Positions 46,642-56,073 of a DNA stretch of 64,000 nt are shown piece by piece (the first letter of the stretch is position 1; the number at the start of each line of letters is the position of its first letter). This DNA is from Mycolicibacterium alvei. Lineage in GTDB: Bacteria; Actinomycetota; Actinomycetes; Mycobacteriales; Mycobacteriaceae. A program made the translations under genes and the position numbers. The stretch spans positions 2,356,001 through 2,420,000 of the forward strand of contig NZ_AP022565.1 of assembly GCF_010727325.1 (NCBI RefSeq), in the 5' to 3' direction. Under the pieces are notes generated by a model. The model did not search any database, was not told the origin of the DNA, and worked only from the letters and a program-made list of their open reading frames with translations.

Positions 46642-47679
46642 ATGACTGCCGAATCCCAGCTCGACCGCACGACCGCCGACAACCACTTCCGGCTCGGACT
46701 CTTGTTCGCCGTCAGCTCTGCGCTGGCGTTCGGCTCATCGGGCCCGTTCGCCAAAGCCCTGATGGAATCCGGCTGGAGCCCCACCGCGGCCGTCACGGCC
46801 CGACTCGCCGGTGGCGCACTCATCATGGCCGCGTTCGCCGGCGTCGTCCGACCCGGCTGGGTCCGCGAGGTGCTCGACCACGCCAAGACCGTCGTCGGCT
46901 ACGGCCTGATCCCCATCGCCGGGGCGCAACTCTGCTACTACAACGCCGTCGCACATCTGTCGGTCGGCGTTGCCCTGCTCTTGGAGTACACCGCGCCGAT
47001 CCTCGTCGTCGGCTGGGTCTGGGCCACCACGCGCCGCCGCCCCAGCGCCATGACCTTCGGTGGCGTGGCAGTCGCCATCGCCGGCATCGTCCTGGTGCTC
47101 GACGTGTTCAGCGGCGCCCAGATCAACCTCATCGGCGTGAGTTGGGGACTGGCCGCCGCCGTCTGCGCGGCCTGCTACTTCATGATGTCGGGCAGGGCCA
47201 GCACCGACGGCGACGGGCTCAGCCCGATCAGCCTGGCCGCGGGCGGCCTCGTCGTCGGCACCGCCGCGGTGGCCCTCCTCGGCGTCACCGGCGTCATGCC
47301 CCTGACCTTCGCCACCAATGCCGTGACCATCGCCGGGCACACCACCGCGTGGCTGGTGCCGGTGATCGCCCTGGGCCTGATCCCCACCGCCCTGGCCTAC
47401 ACCCTCGGCATCGTCGGGATCGCCCGGCTCAAGCCGCGCTTCGCCTCCCTGGTCGGACTGTCCGAGGTGTTGTTCGCGGTGCTGATCGCCTGGATCATGC
47501 TCGGTGAGGCCATGTCGATGAGCCAGGCCATCGGCGGACTGGTGGTGCTCGTGGGCCTGGCGGTGGCTCGTCAGGGCGATCGGGGCGAGCGGGTGGACCC
47601 CGAGACGCCGACCCAGGTCGAGCTGGCGACCTGGCCCGATATGGCCCTGCAGGAGACATCCGAACGGGCAAACGATTAG
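46642..47679 (+). CDS. EamA-family (DMT) transporter
   Basis: The 345-residue protein has ten hydrophobic segments arranged as two EamA repeats: first 'GLLFAVSSALAFGSSGPFAKALMESGW', second starting 'INLIGVSWGLAAAVCAACYFMMSGRAS'. Typical features include 'LEYTAPILVVGWVW' and 'LVGLSEVLFAVLIAWIMLGEAMSMSQAIGGLVVLVGL'. The ATG at 46642 has GGGGAGG seven bases upstream and is preferred over 46615. DMT members export amino acids, amines or drugs; the substrate here is unknown. Its expression is probably tied to the divergent CGNR regulator. Confidence 0.9.
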   Translation: MTAESQLDRTTADNHFRLGLLFAVSSALAFGSSGPFAKALMESGWSPTAAVTARLAGGALIMAAFAGVVRPGWVREVLDHAKTVVGYGLIPIAGAQLCYYNAVAHLSVGVALLLEYTAPILVVGWVWATTRRRPSAMTFGGVAVAIAGIVLVLDVFSGAQINLIGVSWGLAAAVCAACYFMMSGRASTDGDGLSPISLAAGGLVVGTAAVALLGVTGVMPLTFATNAVTIAGHTTAWLVPVIALGLIPTALAYTLGIVGIARLKPRFASLVGLSEVLFAVLIAWIMLGEAMSMSQAIGGLVVLVGLAVARQGDRGERVDPETPTQVELATWPDMALQETSERAND

Positions 47680-47704
47680 CCGCGGCTAAGCATTTTATGT
47701 GACG

Positions 47705-48367
47705 ATGTCCCCCGTGAGTCTCTTCCGGAAGTCGGCCCGGGTGGCCGCGATTGCCTCAACCCTGGTCAGCGCCGCTTTGCCACTGACGCTCGCCGCGCCC
47801 GCCACGGCCGAACCGTGTTCCGATGTCGAGGTCATCTTCGCCCGCGGTACCAATGACGCACCCGGACTGGGCCGGCCCGGTCAGGCCTTTGCCGACCAGC
47901 TGAGCTCGCGACTCGGCGGCCGCACGTTCTCCACCTACGCGGTGAACTACCCGGCCAGCTACGACTTCCTGGCCGCCGCCGACGGCGCCAACGACGCCGC
48001 CAACCGCATCGCCACGCTGGCGTCCTCCTGCCCGTCCACCAAGGTCGTGCTCGGCGGCTACTCGCAGGGCGCCGCAGTCGTGGACATGCTGGCCGGCATC
48101 CCCCCGCTCGGCAACAAGGTCGGGGAGGTCGGATCCGCACCGCCGCTCGCGGGCGATCTCGTGCCTCAGGTCGCTGCGGTTGCCGTGTTCGGCAACCCCT
48201 CGGCGAAGTTCGGCATTCCGATCACCTCGTCGGTGTTCGGGGGCAAGGCGATCGACATCTGCAAGGACGGGGATCCCATCTGCTCGCGCGGCCGCAACCC
48301 GTTCGCGCACAGCGACTACGTCGGCATGGCTGATCAGGCCGCCAACTTCGTCGCCGGAATCGTCTGA
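47705..48367 (+). CDS. Cutinase-like protein 1 of the array
   Basis: The 220-residue exported serine hydrolase has a signal peptide ('VAAIASTLVSAALPLTLAAPATAEP'), Cys near the start of the mature part, 'VEVIFARGTNDAPGLGRPGQAF', the nucleophile motif 'VVLGGYSQGAAVVDML', the acid in 'KDGDPICSRG' and His in 'NPFAHSDYVG'. All triad residues are present, with the two conserved disulfide pairs. It is the probable counterpart of cut3 (Rv3451). A GTG at 47699 is also in frame. Mycobacterial members act on lipid esters rather than cutin. Confidence 0.92.
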   Translation: MSPVSLFRKSARVAAIASTLVSAALPLTLAAPATAEPCSDVEVIFARGTNDAPGLGRPGQAFADQLSSRLGGRTFSTYAVNYPASYDFLAAADGANDAANRIATLASSCPSTKVVLGGYSQGAAVVDMLAGIPPLGNKVGEVGSAPPLAGDLVPQVAAVAVFGNPSAKFGIPITSSVFGGKAIDICKDGDPICSRGRNPFAHSDYVGMADQAANFVAGIV

Positions 48368-48381
48368 TCGGCAACAGAAGT

Positions 48382-48387
48382 TAGGAT
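48382..48387 (+). promoter_or_regulatory. -10 box for cutinase-like gene 2
   Basis: TAGGAT ends five bases before the GTG at 48393, the leaderless spacing. Confidence 0.55.
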
Positions 48388-48392
48388 TCAGC

Positions 48393-49073
48393 GTGGCCTT
48401 TGATCTTGTTCGTCGTGGCACCGTGTTCGTGGCGGCAGCATTCACCGCTGCCGCCGCCGTCATCGCACCTGTCCTGACGCCCGGCTCCACCGCCGGACTC
48501 GGCGTAGGCCTCCCCATGGCCAAAGCCGCTGACTGCCCGGACATTCAGGTGGTCTTCGCCCGCGGCACCAATGACACGCCCGGTCTCGGCCGGATCGGCA
48601 ACGCTTTCGTCGGCTCGCTGCGCAACAAGGTCGGTGGCCGTTCGGTCGGCGCCTACGCGGTGAACTATCCGGCCACCTTCGACTTCCTGGCCGCTGCCGG
48701 CGGCGCCAACGACGCGTCCGGCCACATCCAGTGGATGGTGGACAACTGCCCCGGCACCCGACTGGTGCTCGGTGGCTACTCACAGGGTGCGGCAGTGATC
48801 GACGTGATCGCCGCCGTTCCGTTCCCGGCCGTCGGCTTCAACGCACCGTTGCCGCCGAATGTCCCCGAGCACGTCGCCGCGGTCGCTGTCTTCGGCAACC
48901 CGTCGGCCAAACTCGGTTTGCCGCTGACCTCCAGCCCGGTGTACGGATCACGGGCCATCGACCTGTGCAACCCCGGCGATCCGATCTGCGGCGACGGCGA
49001 CAGCGTTCAGGCACACCGGGCCTATGAGGGCCCGGCAAACGACGCCGCCAACTTCGTCGCCGGTCTGTTGTAG
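48393..49073 (+). CDS. Cutinase-like protein 2 of the array
   Basis: The 226-residue protein starts at the GTG after the TAGGAT box: 'VAFDLVRRGTVFVAAAFTAAAAVIAPVLTPGS...AKAADC', a signal peptide with cleavage before ADC. The mature part has 'IQVVFARGTNDTPGLGRIGNAF', nucleophile 'LVLGGYSQGAAVIDVIA', acid 'GDPICGDGD' and His 'VQAHRAYEG'. It is closely related to protein 1 (same GYSQGA motif) and is the likely cut4 (Rv3452) equivalent. A longer in-frame opening upstream from 48180 overlaps gene 1 and is not real. Confidence 0.92.
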   Translation: MAFDLVRRGTVFVAAAFTAAAAVIAPVLTPGSTAGLGVGLPMAKAADCPDIQVVFARGTNDTPGLGRIGNAFVGSLRNKVGGRSVGAYAVNYPATFDFLAAAGGANDASGHIQWMVDNCPGTRLVLGGYSQGAAVIDVIAAVPFPAVGFNAPLPPNVPEHVAAVAVFGNPSAKLGLPLTSSPVYGSRAIDLCNPGDPICGDGDSVQAHRAYEGPANDAANFVAGLL

Positions 49074-49084
49074 TCCGCGTCCGC

Positions 49085-49090
49085 TACGAT
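49085..49090 (+). promoter_or_regulatory. -10 box for cutinase-like gene 3
   Basis: TACGAT is followed by seven bases and the GTG start at 49098, a textbook leaderless layout. Confidence 0.6.
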
Positions 49091-49097
49091 CGCTGAG

Positions 49098-49793
49098 GTG
49101 TTCGAACTTCCTGCCAGCCGACTGCTTCGGCGCTGGTTCAGTGTGGCTGCCATCATTGCGACGGCGGTTGTCATCCTGCCCGCCGCATCGGCTGTCCTGC
49201 CCGGCTCCCCAGCGGTGGCCAATGCTGCCCCGTGTCCTCAGGTCGAAGTGGTGTTCGCCCGTGGGCGTACCGAGCCGGCCGGCGTCGGCACTCTCGGCAA
49301 CGCATTCGTGAGCGCTCTACGCTCCAAGGTCAACAAGAACATCGGCGTCTATGCCGTCCGGTACCCGGCGGACACCGAAGTCGACATCGGCGCCAACGAC
49401 ATGAGCCAGCACATCCAGTCCATGATGAACAACTGCCCGGACACCCGGCTCGTGGTCGGCGGCTACTCGCTGGGCGCGGCGGTCGCCGACGTCGTGCTTG
49501 CCGTCCCGTTCACCGGATTCGGCTTCAAGAGCCCACTCCCCGCAGGCGCCGACAGCCACATCGCCGCCGTCGCGCTGTTCGGCAACGGCGCCGCATGGGT
49601 CGGTCCCATCACCAATTTCAGCCCGGTCTACGCCGATCGGACCATCGAGCTCTGTCACGGTGCCGATCCGATCTGCAACCCGGCCGATCCCGACACCTGG
49701 AAGAACAACTGGCCCGATCACATGGCCGGTGCCTACATCGACGGCGGAATGGTCAACCAGGCCGCGGATTTCGTGGCAGGCCGTCTGAATTGA
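49098..49793 (+). CDS. Cutinase-like protein 3 of the array (GYSLGA subtype)
   Basis: The 231-residue protein has a signal peptide ending in 'AVANAAPC'. Its core differs from copies 1 and 2: 'VEVVFARGRTEPAGVGTLGNAF', 'VGGYSLGAAVADVVLA' (Leu for Gln after Ser), 'NPADPDTWKNNWPDHMAGAYIDGGMV' in the His region with the catalytic His in WPDHMAG. This marks a second subtype, shared with copy 4. The triad remains complete. It starts at GTG 49098 seven bases after a TANNNT box. Confidence 0.92.
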   Translation: MFELPASRLLRRWFSVAAIIATAVVILPAASAVLPGSPAVANAAPCPQVEVVFARGRTEPAGVGTLGNAFVSALRSKVNKNIGVYAVRYPADTEVDIGANDMSQHIQSMMNNCPDTRLVVGGYSLGAAVADVVLAVPFTGFGFKSPLPAGADSHIAAVALFGNGAAWVGPITNFSPVYADRTIELCHGADPICNPADPDTWKNNWPDHMAGAYIDGGMVNQAADFVAGRLN

Positions 49794-49871
49794 CGCCGAC
49801 CGAGCGGTGGGGCCGGACGTTCGTCGCCGGATCGTTGCCTGACCGGCACCTATTCTCGACTTGGCCGTCAA

Positions 49872-49877
49872 TACCAT
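49872..49877 (+). promoter_or_regulatory. -10 box for cutinase-like gene 4
   Basis: TACCAT is followed by seven bases and the GTG at 49885. Its presence decides the start against the TTG at 49861. Confidence 0.6.
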
Positions 49878-49884
49878 CGAACGC

Positions 49885-50547
49885 GTGATTGTCCGCCGGA
49901 TGTTCACCGCGCTCATCACCACCCTGTCTGCCGTCGTGACGCCGATGGCGGTGGCCCCCAGCATGATCGGTGTTGCCAATGGCGTCGTGTGTCCACCGGC
50001 GGAAGTGGTGTTCGCCCGCGGCCGGATGGAACCCCCGGGCCCCGGTCAGGTCGGCACCGCATTCATCAATACACTGCGAGCACTCCGAGGTCCGAACATC
50101 GGTTTCTATCCGGTGAAATACCCGGCGGATACACAGGTCGACGTGGGCGCCAACGACATGAGCCGGCACGTGCAGTGGATGACCCGCAACTGTCCGAGCA
50201 CCAAGCTCGTGTTGGGCGGTTATTCGTTGGGCGCCGCTGCCACCGATCTCGTTCTCGCCATGCCGGTTTCGGCATTCACCTTCAACAGTCCGCTGCCACG
50301 TGGCACCGACCGCCACATCGCGGCGGTGGCGTTGTTCGGCAACGGCGCAAACTGGGCCGGACCGATCACCTTGTTGAACCCGACGTATCAGAGTCGCACC
50401 ATCGACCTGTGCCACAGCGACGACCCGATCTGCAATCCGAGCAGCCCGTACAACTGGCGGGCCGGATGGCAGGACCACCTGGCCCCCGGATACATCCGCT
50501 CGGGCATGGTGGCGCAGGCAGCCAGGTTCGTCGCCGCGCGACTCTGA
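49885..50547 (+). CDS. Cutinase-like protein 4 of the array (GYSLGA subtype)
   Basis: The 220-residue protein has a signal peptide ('IVRRMFTALITTLSAVVTPMAVAPSMIG'), 'AEVVFARGRMEPPGPGQVGTAF', nucleophile 'LGGYSLGAAATDLVLA', acid 'DDPICNPSSP' and His in 'WQDHLAPGYIRSGMV'. Most like copy 3, so copies 3 and 4 look like a later duplication than 1/2 versus 3/4. A leaderless-type box sits seven bases before the GTG start. The stop is one base from the end of truA on the other strand. Confidence 0.91.
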   Translation: MIVRRMFTALITTLSAVVTPMAVAPSMIGVANGVVCPPAEVVFARGRMEPPGPGQVGTAFINTLRALRGPNIGFYPVKYPADTQVDVGANDMSRHVQWMTRNCPSTKLVLGGYSLGAAATDLVLAMPVSAFTFNSPLPRGTDRHIAAVALFGNGANWAGPITLLNPTYQSRTIDLCHSDDPICNPSSPYNWRAGWQDHLAPGYIRSGMVAQAARFVAARL

Positions 50548-50548
50548 C

Positions 50549-51409
50549 TCAGAGTGTGCGCACGTCCCGGGTGACCGTGTTCCGGCCGGCCAGCTGATCA
50601 TCGGGCGGGTAGTCGACCTGCACGAGAGTCAGCCCGCGCGCCGGCGCGGCGGCGAAATCACTGGACCGGCTCGTCTCCCCCAGCAGCCCGGCGGTCCACT
50701 CGGCTGACCGGCGACCTTCCCCCACTGCCAGCACCGCGCCGACAACCGAGCGAACCATGTTCCAGCAGAAGGCATCCGCAGTGACATATGCCGTCACATA
50801 CCAACCGTCACGGACCCACTCCAGCCGCTGCAGGTCACGGATCGTGGTGGCCCCGGGACGGGGGCGGCAGAACGCGGCAAAATCGTTGAGCCCCAACAGT
50901 TCCCTAGATGCGGCGGCCATCGCGTCGAGATCGAGGGGTTTCGCCCAAGGGGTGACGAACCGCGTCTCGGCGGGCTCGGCCCCATAGGGGGCCAGGCTCA
51001 GCCGGTAGGTGTAGTGCCGGCGCAACGCCGAGAACCTCGCGTCGAAACCCGCAGGCGCCCGCACGATGTCGCGGATCCGCACATCAGTCGGCAACAGCCG
51101 CGCCAACCGTCGCACCAACGGTGCGAATTCGGCGTCGCCGGCACGAGTAGTCCGCGGGTAGGCGCAGGGAAGCGCGTCGGTCGGGATGTCGACGTGGGCG
51201 ACCTGACCGGTGGCATGCACCCCGGTGTCGGTACGGCCCGCGGTGCGCGTCACCACTGCCGTGCGGAACACGGTCGAGAGCGCCTCGTCGATCACCCCGG
51301 CCACGGTCCGCTGACCGATCTGCACCGCCCAACCCGCGAAATCGGTGCCGTCGTAGGCGATGTCCAGGCGTAAACGAACATGCCCGCCACCGGAATCGAT
51401 GGCGGGCAT
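50549..51409 (-). CDS. truA: tRNA pseudouridine(38-40) synthase
   Basis: The 286-residue protein has '[34 protein letters not shown]', the catalytic Asp in '[19 protein letters not shown]' and '[21 protein letters not shown]', all TruA hallmarks. It isomerises uridines 38-40 of the anticodon arm. Start at 51409 (MPAIDSGGG) lies 16 bases after the rplQ stop; a start at 51442 would overlap rplQ. It is the last gene of the alpha operon. Confidence 0.95.
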   Translation of the reverse strand: MPAIDSGGGHVRLRLDIAYDGTDFAGWAVQIGQRTVAGVIDEALSTVFRTAVVTRTAGRTDTGVHATGQVAHVDIPTDALPCAYPRTTRAGDAEFAPLVRRLARLLPTDVRIRDIVRAPAGFDARFSALRRHYTYRLSLAPYGAEPAETRFVTPWAKPLDLDAMAAASRELLGLNDFAAFCRPRPGATTIRDLQRLEWVRDGWYVTAYVTADAFCWNMVRSVVGAVLAVGEGRRSAEWTAGLLGETSRSSDFAAAPARGLTLVQVDYPPDDQLAGRNTVTRDVRTL

Positions 51410-51425
51410 GTCGTTCAATACCTGG

Positions 51426-51953
51426 TTAGGACTTGGCTTCATCCTCGGCCGGAGCCTCGTCAGCCGGGGCTTCTTCAGCAGCTGCCTCTTCGGCCGGAGC
51501 CTCTTCAGCAGCGGCCTCTTCAGCCTTGGGCGCTTCTTCGGCCTTGGCCTGCGCGGCGGCGGCGCGACGAGCGCGGTCCGCCTCGGAGGTCACGGTCTTC
51601 TCCCGCACCAGCTCGATGACCGCCATGGGGGCGTTGTCGCCCTTACGGTTCTCGACCTTGATGATGCGGGTGTAGCCACCCTCGCGATCAGCGAAGAACG
51701 GGCCGATCTCGGCGAACAGAACGTGCACGACGTCCTTGTCGCGGATCTTCTTGAGCACCTCGCGCCGGTTGTGCAGCTCACCCTTCCTGGCGTGGGTGAT
51801 CAGCTTCTCGGCGTACGGACGCAATGCCCGCGCCTTCGCATCGGTCGTCTTGATGCGGCCGTGCTCGAACAGCGAGGTGGCCAAGTTGGCCAGCATCGCC
51901 TGCTGGTGTGAGGACGACCCGCCGAGGCGAGCACCCTTTGTGGGCTTGGGCAT
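51426..51953 (-). CDS. rplQ: 50S ribosomal protein L17
   Basis: The 175-residue protein starts '[53 protein letters not shown]' and matches L17 to about residue 125. A mycobacterial tail of about 45 residues follows, an Ala/Glu repeat ('[20 protein letters not shown]'), which is acidic and probably disordered. It follows rpoA (59-base gap). Confidence 0.96.
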   Translation of the reverse strand: MPKPTKGARLGGSSSHQQAMLANLATSLFEHGRIKTTDAKARALRPYAEKLITHARKGELHNRREVLKKIRDKDVVHVLFAEIGPFFADREGGYTRIIKVENRKGDNAPMAVIELVREKTVTSEADRARRAAAAQAKAEEAPKAEEAAAEEAPAEEAAAEEAPADEAPAEDEAKS

Positions 51954-52012
51954 TGCGACTATCTCCTAAATGGGGCCGGCCCCCGTATCAGGTAGGACCG
52001 GGACGGAATTCT

Positions 52013-53140
<1,128 letters not shown>

Positions 53141-53143
53141 TCA

Positions 53144-53749
53144 TTACTTCGAGTAGAACTCGACGATGAGCTGTTCGGCGAGCGGCACCTGGATCTGTGC
53201 GCGCTCGGGCAGCTGGTGCACGAGGACGCGCTGGCGCTCCCCGACGACCTGCAGCCACGACGGGATCGGACGCTCACCCGCGGTCTGCCGAGCAACCTCG
53301 AACGGCAGGGTGTTGAGCGACTTTTCCTTGACGTCGATGATGTCGTACTGCGACACCCGGTAGCTCGGGACGTTCACCTTGACACCGTTGACGGTGAAGT
53401 GGCCGTGGCTGACCAGCTGACGGGCCATCCGGCGGGTGCGCGCCAGGCCGGCGCGGTACACCACGTTGTCCAGACGGCTCTCCAGGATCTGGAGCAGGTT
53501 CTCACCCGTCTTGCCGGCCTTGCGGTTGGCCTCTTCGTAGTACTTGCGGAACTGCTTCTCCATCACCCCGTAGGTGAAGCGAGCCTTCTGCTTCTCCTGC
53601 AGCTGGGTGCGGTATTCGCTCTCCTTGATCCGCGCGCGACCGTGCTGGCCGGGCGGGTAGGGGCGCTTCTCGAACGACTGATCTCCGCCGATGAGGTCGA
53701 CGCCGAGACGGCGCGACTTGCGGGTGGCGGGGCCGGTATAACGAGCCAT
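53144..53749 (-). CDS. rpsD: 30S ribosomal protein S4
   Basis: The 201-residue protein starts 'MARYTGPATRKSRRLGVDLIGGDQSFEKRPYPPGQHG' and carries the S4 RNA-binding domain 'SRLDNVVYRAGLARTRRMARQLVSHGHFTVNGVKVNVPSYRV'. This form lacks the Cys zinc motif near the N-terminus, as in other C-minus S4 proteins. S4 also autoregulates alpha operons in some bacteria, though no such structure is shown here. Confidence 0.98.
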   Translation of the reverse strand: MARYTGPATRKSRRLGVDLIGGDQSFEKRPYPPGQHGRARIKESEYRTQLQEKQKARFTYGVMEKQFRKYYEEANRKAGKTGENLLQILESRLDNVVYRAGLARTRRMARQLVSHGHFTVNGVKVNVPSYRVSQYDIIDVKEKSLNTLPFEVARQTAGERPIPSWLQVVGERQRVLVHQLPERAQIQVPLAEQLIVEFYSK

Positions 53750-53763
53750 TTTCTAAATCCTCC

Positions 53764-54177
53764 CTAGACCCGGCGCCGCTTGGGCGGACGGCAGCCGTTG
53801 TGCGGCTGCGGTGTGACGTCGGAAATCGCGCCCACTTCGAGGCCGGCAGCCTGCAGCGAGCGGATGGCGGTCTCGCGGCCCGAACCCGGGCCCTTGACGA
53901 ACACGTCGACCTTCTTCACGCCGTGCTCCTGCGCCTTGCGGGCAGCGTTCTCGGCAGCCAGCTGTGCGGCGAACGGGGTCGACTTACGCGAACCCTTGAA
54001 GCCGACATGGCCCGACGACGCCCAGGCGATGACGTTGCCCTGGGGATCGGTGATCGAGACGATCGTGTTGTTGAACGTGCTCTTGATGTGTGCCGCGCCG
54101 TGCGGGACGTTCTTCTTTTCCCGGCGCCGGGTGGTCTTACCGCGCTTGGCGCCCGCGGCCTTCTTCGGTGGTGCCAT
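53764..54177 (-). CDS. rpsK: 30S ribosomal protein S11
   Basis: The 137-residue protein begins with a basic tail '[44 protein letters not shown]' and contains '[52 protein letters not shown]', the standard S11 end. Five bases separate it from rpsM. Confidence 0.98.
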   Translation of the reverse strand: MAPPKKAAGAKRGKTTRRREKKNVPHGAAHIKSTFNNTIVSITDPQGNVIAWASSGHVGFKGSRKSTPFAAQLAAENAARKAQEHGVKKVDVFVKGPGSGRETAIRSLQAAGLEVGAISDVTPQPHNGCRPPKRRRV

Positions 54178-54182
54178 CGGGG

Positions 54183-54557
54183 TTACCTAGCCTTCTTCTT
54201 GCCGGCGATGGTGCGCTTGGGGCCCTTGCGGGTACGCGCGTTGGTCTTGGTCCGCTGGCCGCGCACCGGCAGGCCACGGCGGTGCCGCAGGCCCTGGTAG
54301 CAGCCGATCTCGATCTTGCGGCGAATGTCGGCCTGCACCTCGCGGCGCAGGTCACCCTCAACCTTGAGGTTGCCTTCGATGTACTCACGCAGAACCGTCA
54401 CCTGATCGTCAGTCAGATCCTTGGTGCGCAGGTCCTTGTCGATGCCCGTCGCGGCGAGGATCTCGTTCGAACGGGTCCGGCCGATGCCGAAAATGTAGGT
54501 CAGCGCGATCTCCATGCGCTTGTCGCGCGGGAGATCTACGCCCACAAGTCTTGCCAT
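54183..54557 (-). CDS. rpsM: 30S ribosomal protein S13
   Basis: The 124-residue protein starts '[34 protein letters not shown]' and ends in the Lys-rich '[17 protein letters not shown]' tail that contacts tRNA. The ATG at 54557 with GAGGAACAGCAC upstream is preferred over an opening to 54611. A 213-base spacer with stacked hairpins lies upstream of it. Confidence 0.97.
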   Translation of the reverse strand: MARLVGVDLPRDKRMEIALTYIFGIGRTRSNEILAATGIDKDLRTKDLTDDQVTVLREYIEGNLKVEGDLRREVQADIRRKIEIGCYQGLRHRRGLPVRGQRTKTNARTRKGPKRTIAGKKKAR

Positions 54558-54612
54558 TGTGTGCTGTTCCTCTTGTTTCGCTGCGGAGGTCTGGTCCCAG
54601 CCCGTTCCCATC

Positions 54613-54693
54613 AGCCCCTAAGGGCTCTCCGGGGTCCGGCCTCCGTGCCGGACGTGGATGAGTGCTCATCGCTATGAGCGGCGGATCCGCTCA
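54613..54693 (-). other. Stacked hairpins in the rpmJ-rpsM spacer
   Basis: The 213-base spacer 54558-54770 contains AGCCC-CTAA-GGGCT (54613-54626), GTCCGGC/GCCGGAC (54634-54640 with 54647-54653), GCTCAT/ATGAGC (54664-54669 with 54674-54679) and TGAGCGG/CCGCTCA (54675-54681 with 54687-54693). The last two share bases and exclude each other. This looks like an attenuator or translational control leader for rpsM. There is no gene in the spacer. Confidence 0.55.
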
Positions 54694-54770
54694 GTGGTGC
54701 TGGGGATTCATCATTCAGTTGTGGTGAGACGGGCGGCGGCGCGACTACAGCTACTTCGCGCAGCCGCTCA

Positions 54771-54884
54771 TCAGCCCTGCCGCTGCTTGTGGCGGGGATC
54801 GCTGCAGATCACCATGACCCGCCCATGCCGGCGGATCACCCTGCACTTATCGCAGATGGGCTTGACGCTCGGGTTCACCTTCAC
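54771..54884 (-). CDS. rpmJ: 50S ribosomal protein L36
   Basis: The 37-residue protein reads '(M)[20 protein letters not shown]' and then '[16 protein letters not shown]', with the zinc ligands C-x2-C...C-x4-H of the zinc-binding (C-plus) L36. The GTG at 54884 gives exact family length. It is too short for most ORF-length filters. Mycobacteria often have a zinc-free paralogue elsewhere, switched on by zinc starvation. Confidence 0.96.
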
Positions 54885-54969
54885 GGCTGTTCGATCCTTC
54901 TGGCTCTGTTGGTGGCGCGCAGGTACGCACGCCGCCGTTCTCGTCGTTACTGGTCGGGCTTCTATCGGG

Positions 54970-55191
54970 TCACTTGTACCGGTACACGATGCGGCCCCGG
55001 GACAGGTCATAGGGAGAGAGCTCCACCACTACCCGGTCCTCGGGCAGGATGCGGATGTAGTGCTGCCGCATCTTGCCGCTGATGTGGGCCAAGACCTTGT
55101 GTCCGTTCTCCAGCTCAATGCGGAACATCGCATTGGGCAGAGGCTCGACCACACGACCCTCGACCTCGATGGCACCGTCTTTCTTGGCCAT
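54970..55191 (-). CDS. infA: Translation initiation factor IF-1
   Basis: The 73-residue OB-fold protein '[20 protein letters not shown]' to '[26 protein letters not shown]' is a complete mycobacterial IF-1. The ATG at 55191 is fixed by family length; upstream reading to 55401 is leader. It heads the alpha operon, with a promoter about 180 bases upstream. Confidence 0.98.
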
Positions 55192-55518
55192 ACTTTTCGG
55201 CGATCCTTGCTTTCGTTTCGTAGCTTCATCAGTCGCAATGCAGCCCGTGGTGGTGCTGCCGCCGACCAACTTCACAACGTGAGCCGGATCGAGACGAAAT
55301 TGCAGAAAGTCAGCAGTTCCAAGACGGGGCACGCAAAAAGTCGGCACGATAGCCGCACCGTTGGTCCACAATACCCGCTCGACGGCCTGCGCCAAAATCA
55401 CGGCTGATCAGCTCTGGCGGCCCGATCTCCGCCCAAGTTTTGGTGCGCGGCGAGGCCGCAACTCAGGCCACAATGGTACGGACTGACCCGCGTCCGCGAG
55501 AACGGAGACCACGAGCCC
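55192..55518. other. 327-base divergent region between infA and nfeD
   Basis: It carries the infA promoter at 55368-55395 and, towards nfeD, a CACAAT box at 55469-55474 with a short GGAGA ribosome site at 55504-55508. No coding frame with the expected codon bias is visible. Confidence 0.5.
55368..55395 (-). promoter_or_regulatory. infA / alpha operon promoter
   Basis: On the minus strand TTGGCG (55390-55395) and TATTGT (55368-55373) are 16 bases apart, giving a leader of roughly 170 bases to infA. Confidence 0.6.
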
Positions 55519-56016
55519 GTGATGGCTGTCTACCTGGCCGCGTTCGTCGTCGGTGGTATCGCGGTACTGGCCGCCCTACTGCTCGCCGATGTCGGGCACG
55601 GGGACGGGATGCCCTTCCTGAGCCTGACCGGCCTGTCGGTCGCCCTGCTCGGCGCCGGCACCGGAGGCCTGATCGGCACCTGGCTGGGCCTGGGCACCGC
55701 CTGGTCCGCAGTCCTGGCCACGGCCTGCGCCGTGGTGCTGGTGTTCACCCTCAACGGACTGCTGTTGCCCTATCTACGCCGCCAACAGTCCAACTCACAC
55801 CGGGCCCGGTCGTCCTATGTCGGTCTGCTCGGCACCGTCACCCTCGAGGTCCCGCCGGGCGGTTGGGGCGAGGTCTCCTTCGTCGATGTCGACGGCAACC
55901 GCGTGTTCTCCCGCGCCAAGAGCGACGAAACCGATGCGCTGCCCAAGGCGACCCGCGTCTATATCGCCGATATCGATCCGGACTTCGTCCATGTCGTCGC
56001 CGTTCCAGAAACCTGA
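55519..56016 (+). CDS. NfeD-like membrane protein
   Basis: The 165-residue protein has three membrane segments (about 4-25, 33-58 and 62-86) and a C-terminal OB-like domain ('SSYVGLLGTVTLEVPPGGWGEVSFVDVDGNRVFSRAKSD') that faces the cytosol. NfeD proteins with this short form pair with flotillin, whose gene follows after 57 bases. They act in membrane microdomain organisation. The start is GTG 55519 (GGAGA upstream); ATG 55522 is in frame and equally possible. The stop is embedded in an 18-bp tandem duplication. Confidence 0.88.
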   Translation: MMAVYLAAFVVGGIAVLAALLLADVGHGDGMPFLSLTGLSVALLGAGTGGLIGTWLGLGTAWSAVLATACAVVLVFTLNGLLLPYLRRQQSNSHRARSSYVGLLGTVTLEVPPGGWGEVSFVDVDGNRVFSRAKSDETDALPKATRVYIADIDPDFVHVVAVPET

Positions 56017-56034
56017 GCCGTTCCAGAAATCTGA
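55999..56034 (+). repeat. 18-bp tandem duplication across the nfeD stop
   Basis: GCCGTTCCAGAAACCTGA (55999-56016) is followed by a copy with one C/T change (56017-56034). Both end in TGA in the nfeD frame, so the gene has two consecutive in-frame stops six codons apart. Confidence 0.93.
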
Positions 56035-56073
56035 GTTCTTCCCGAGCACTGCCCCACCGAAAGAGGCCCAACA

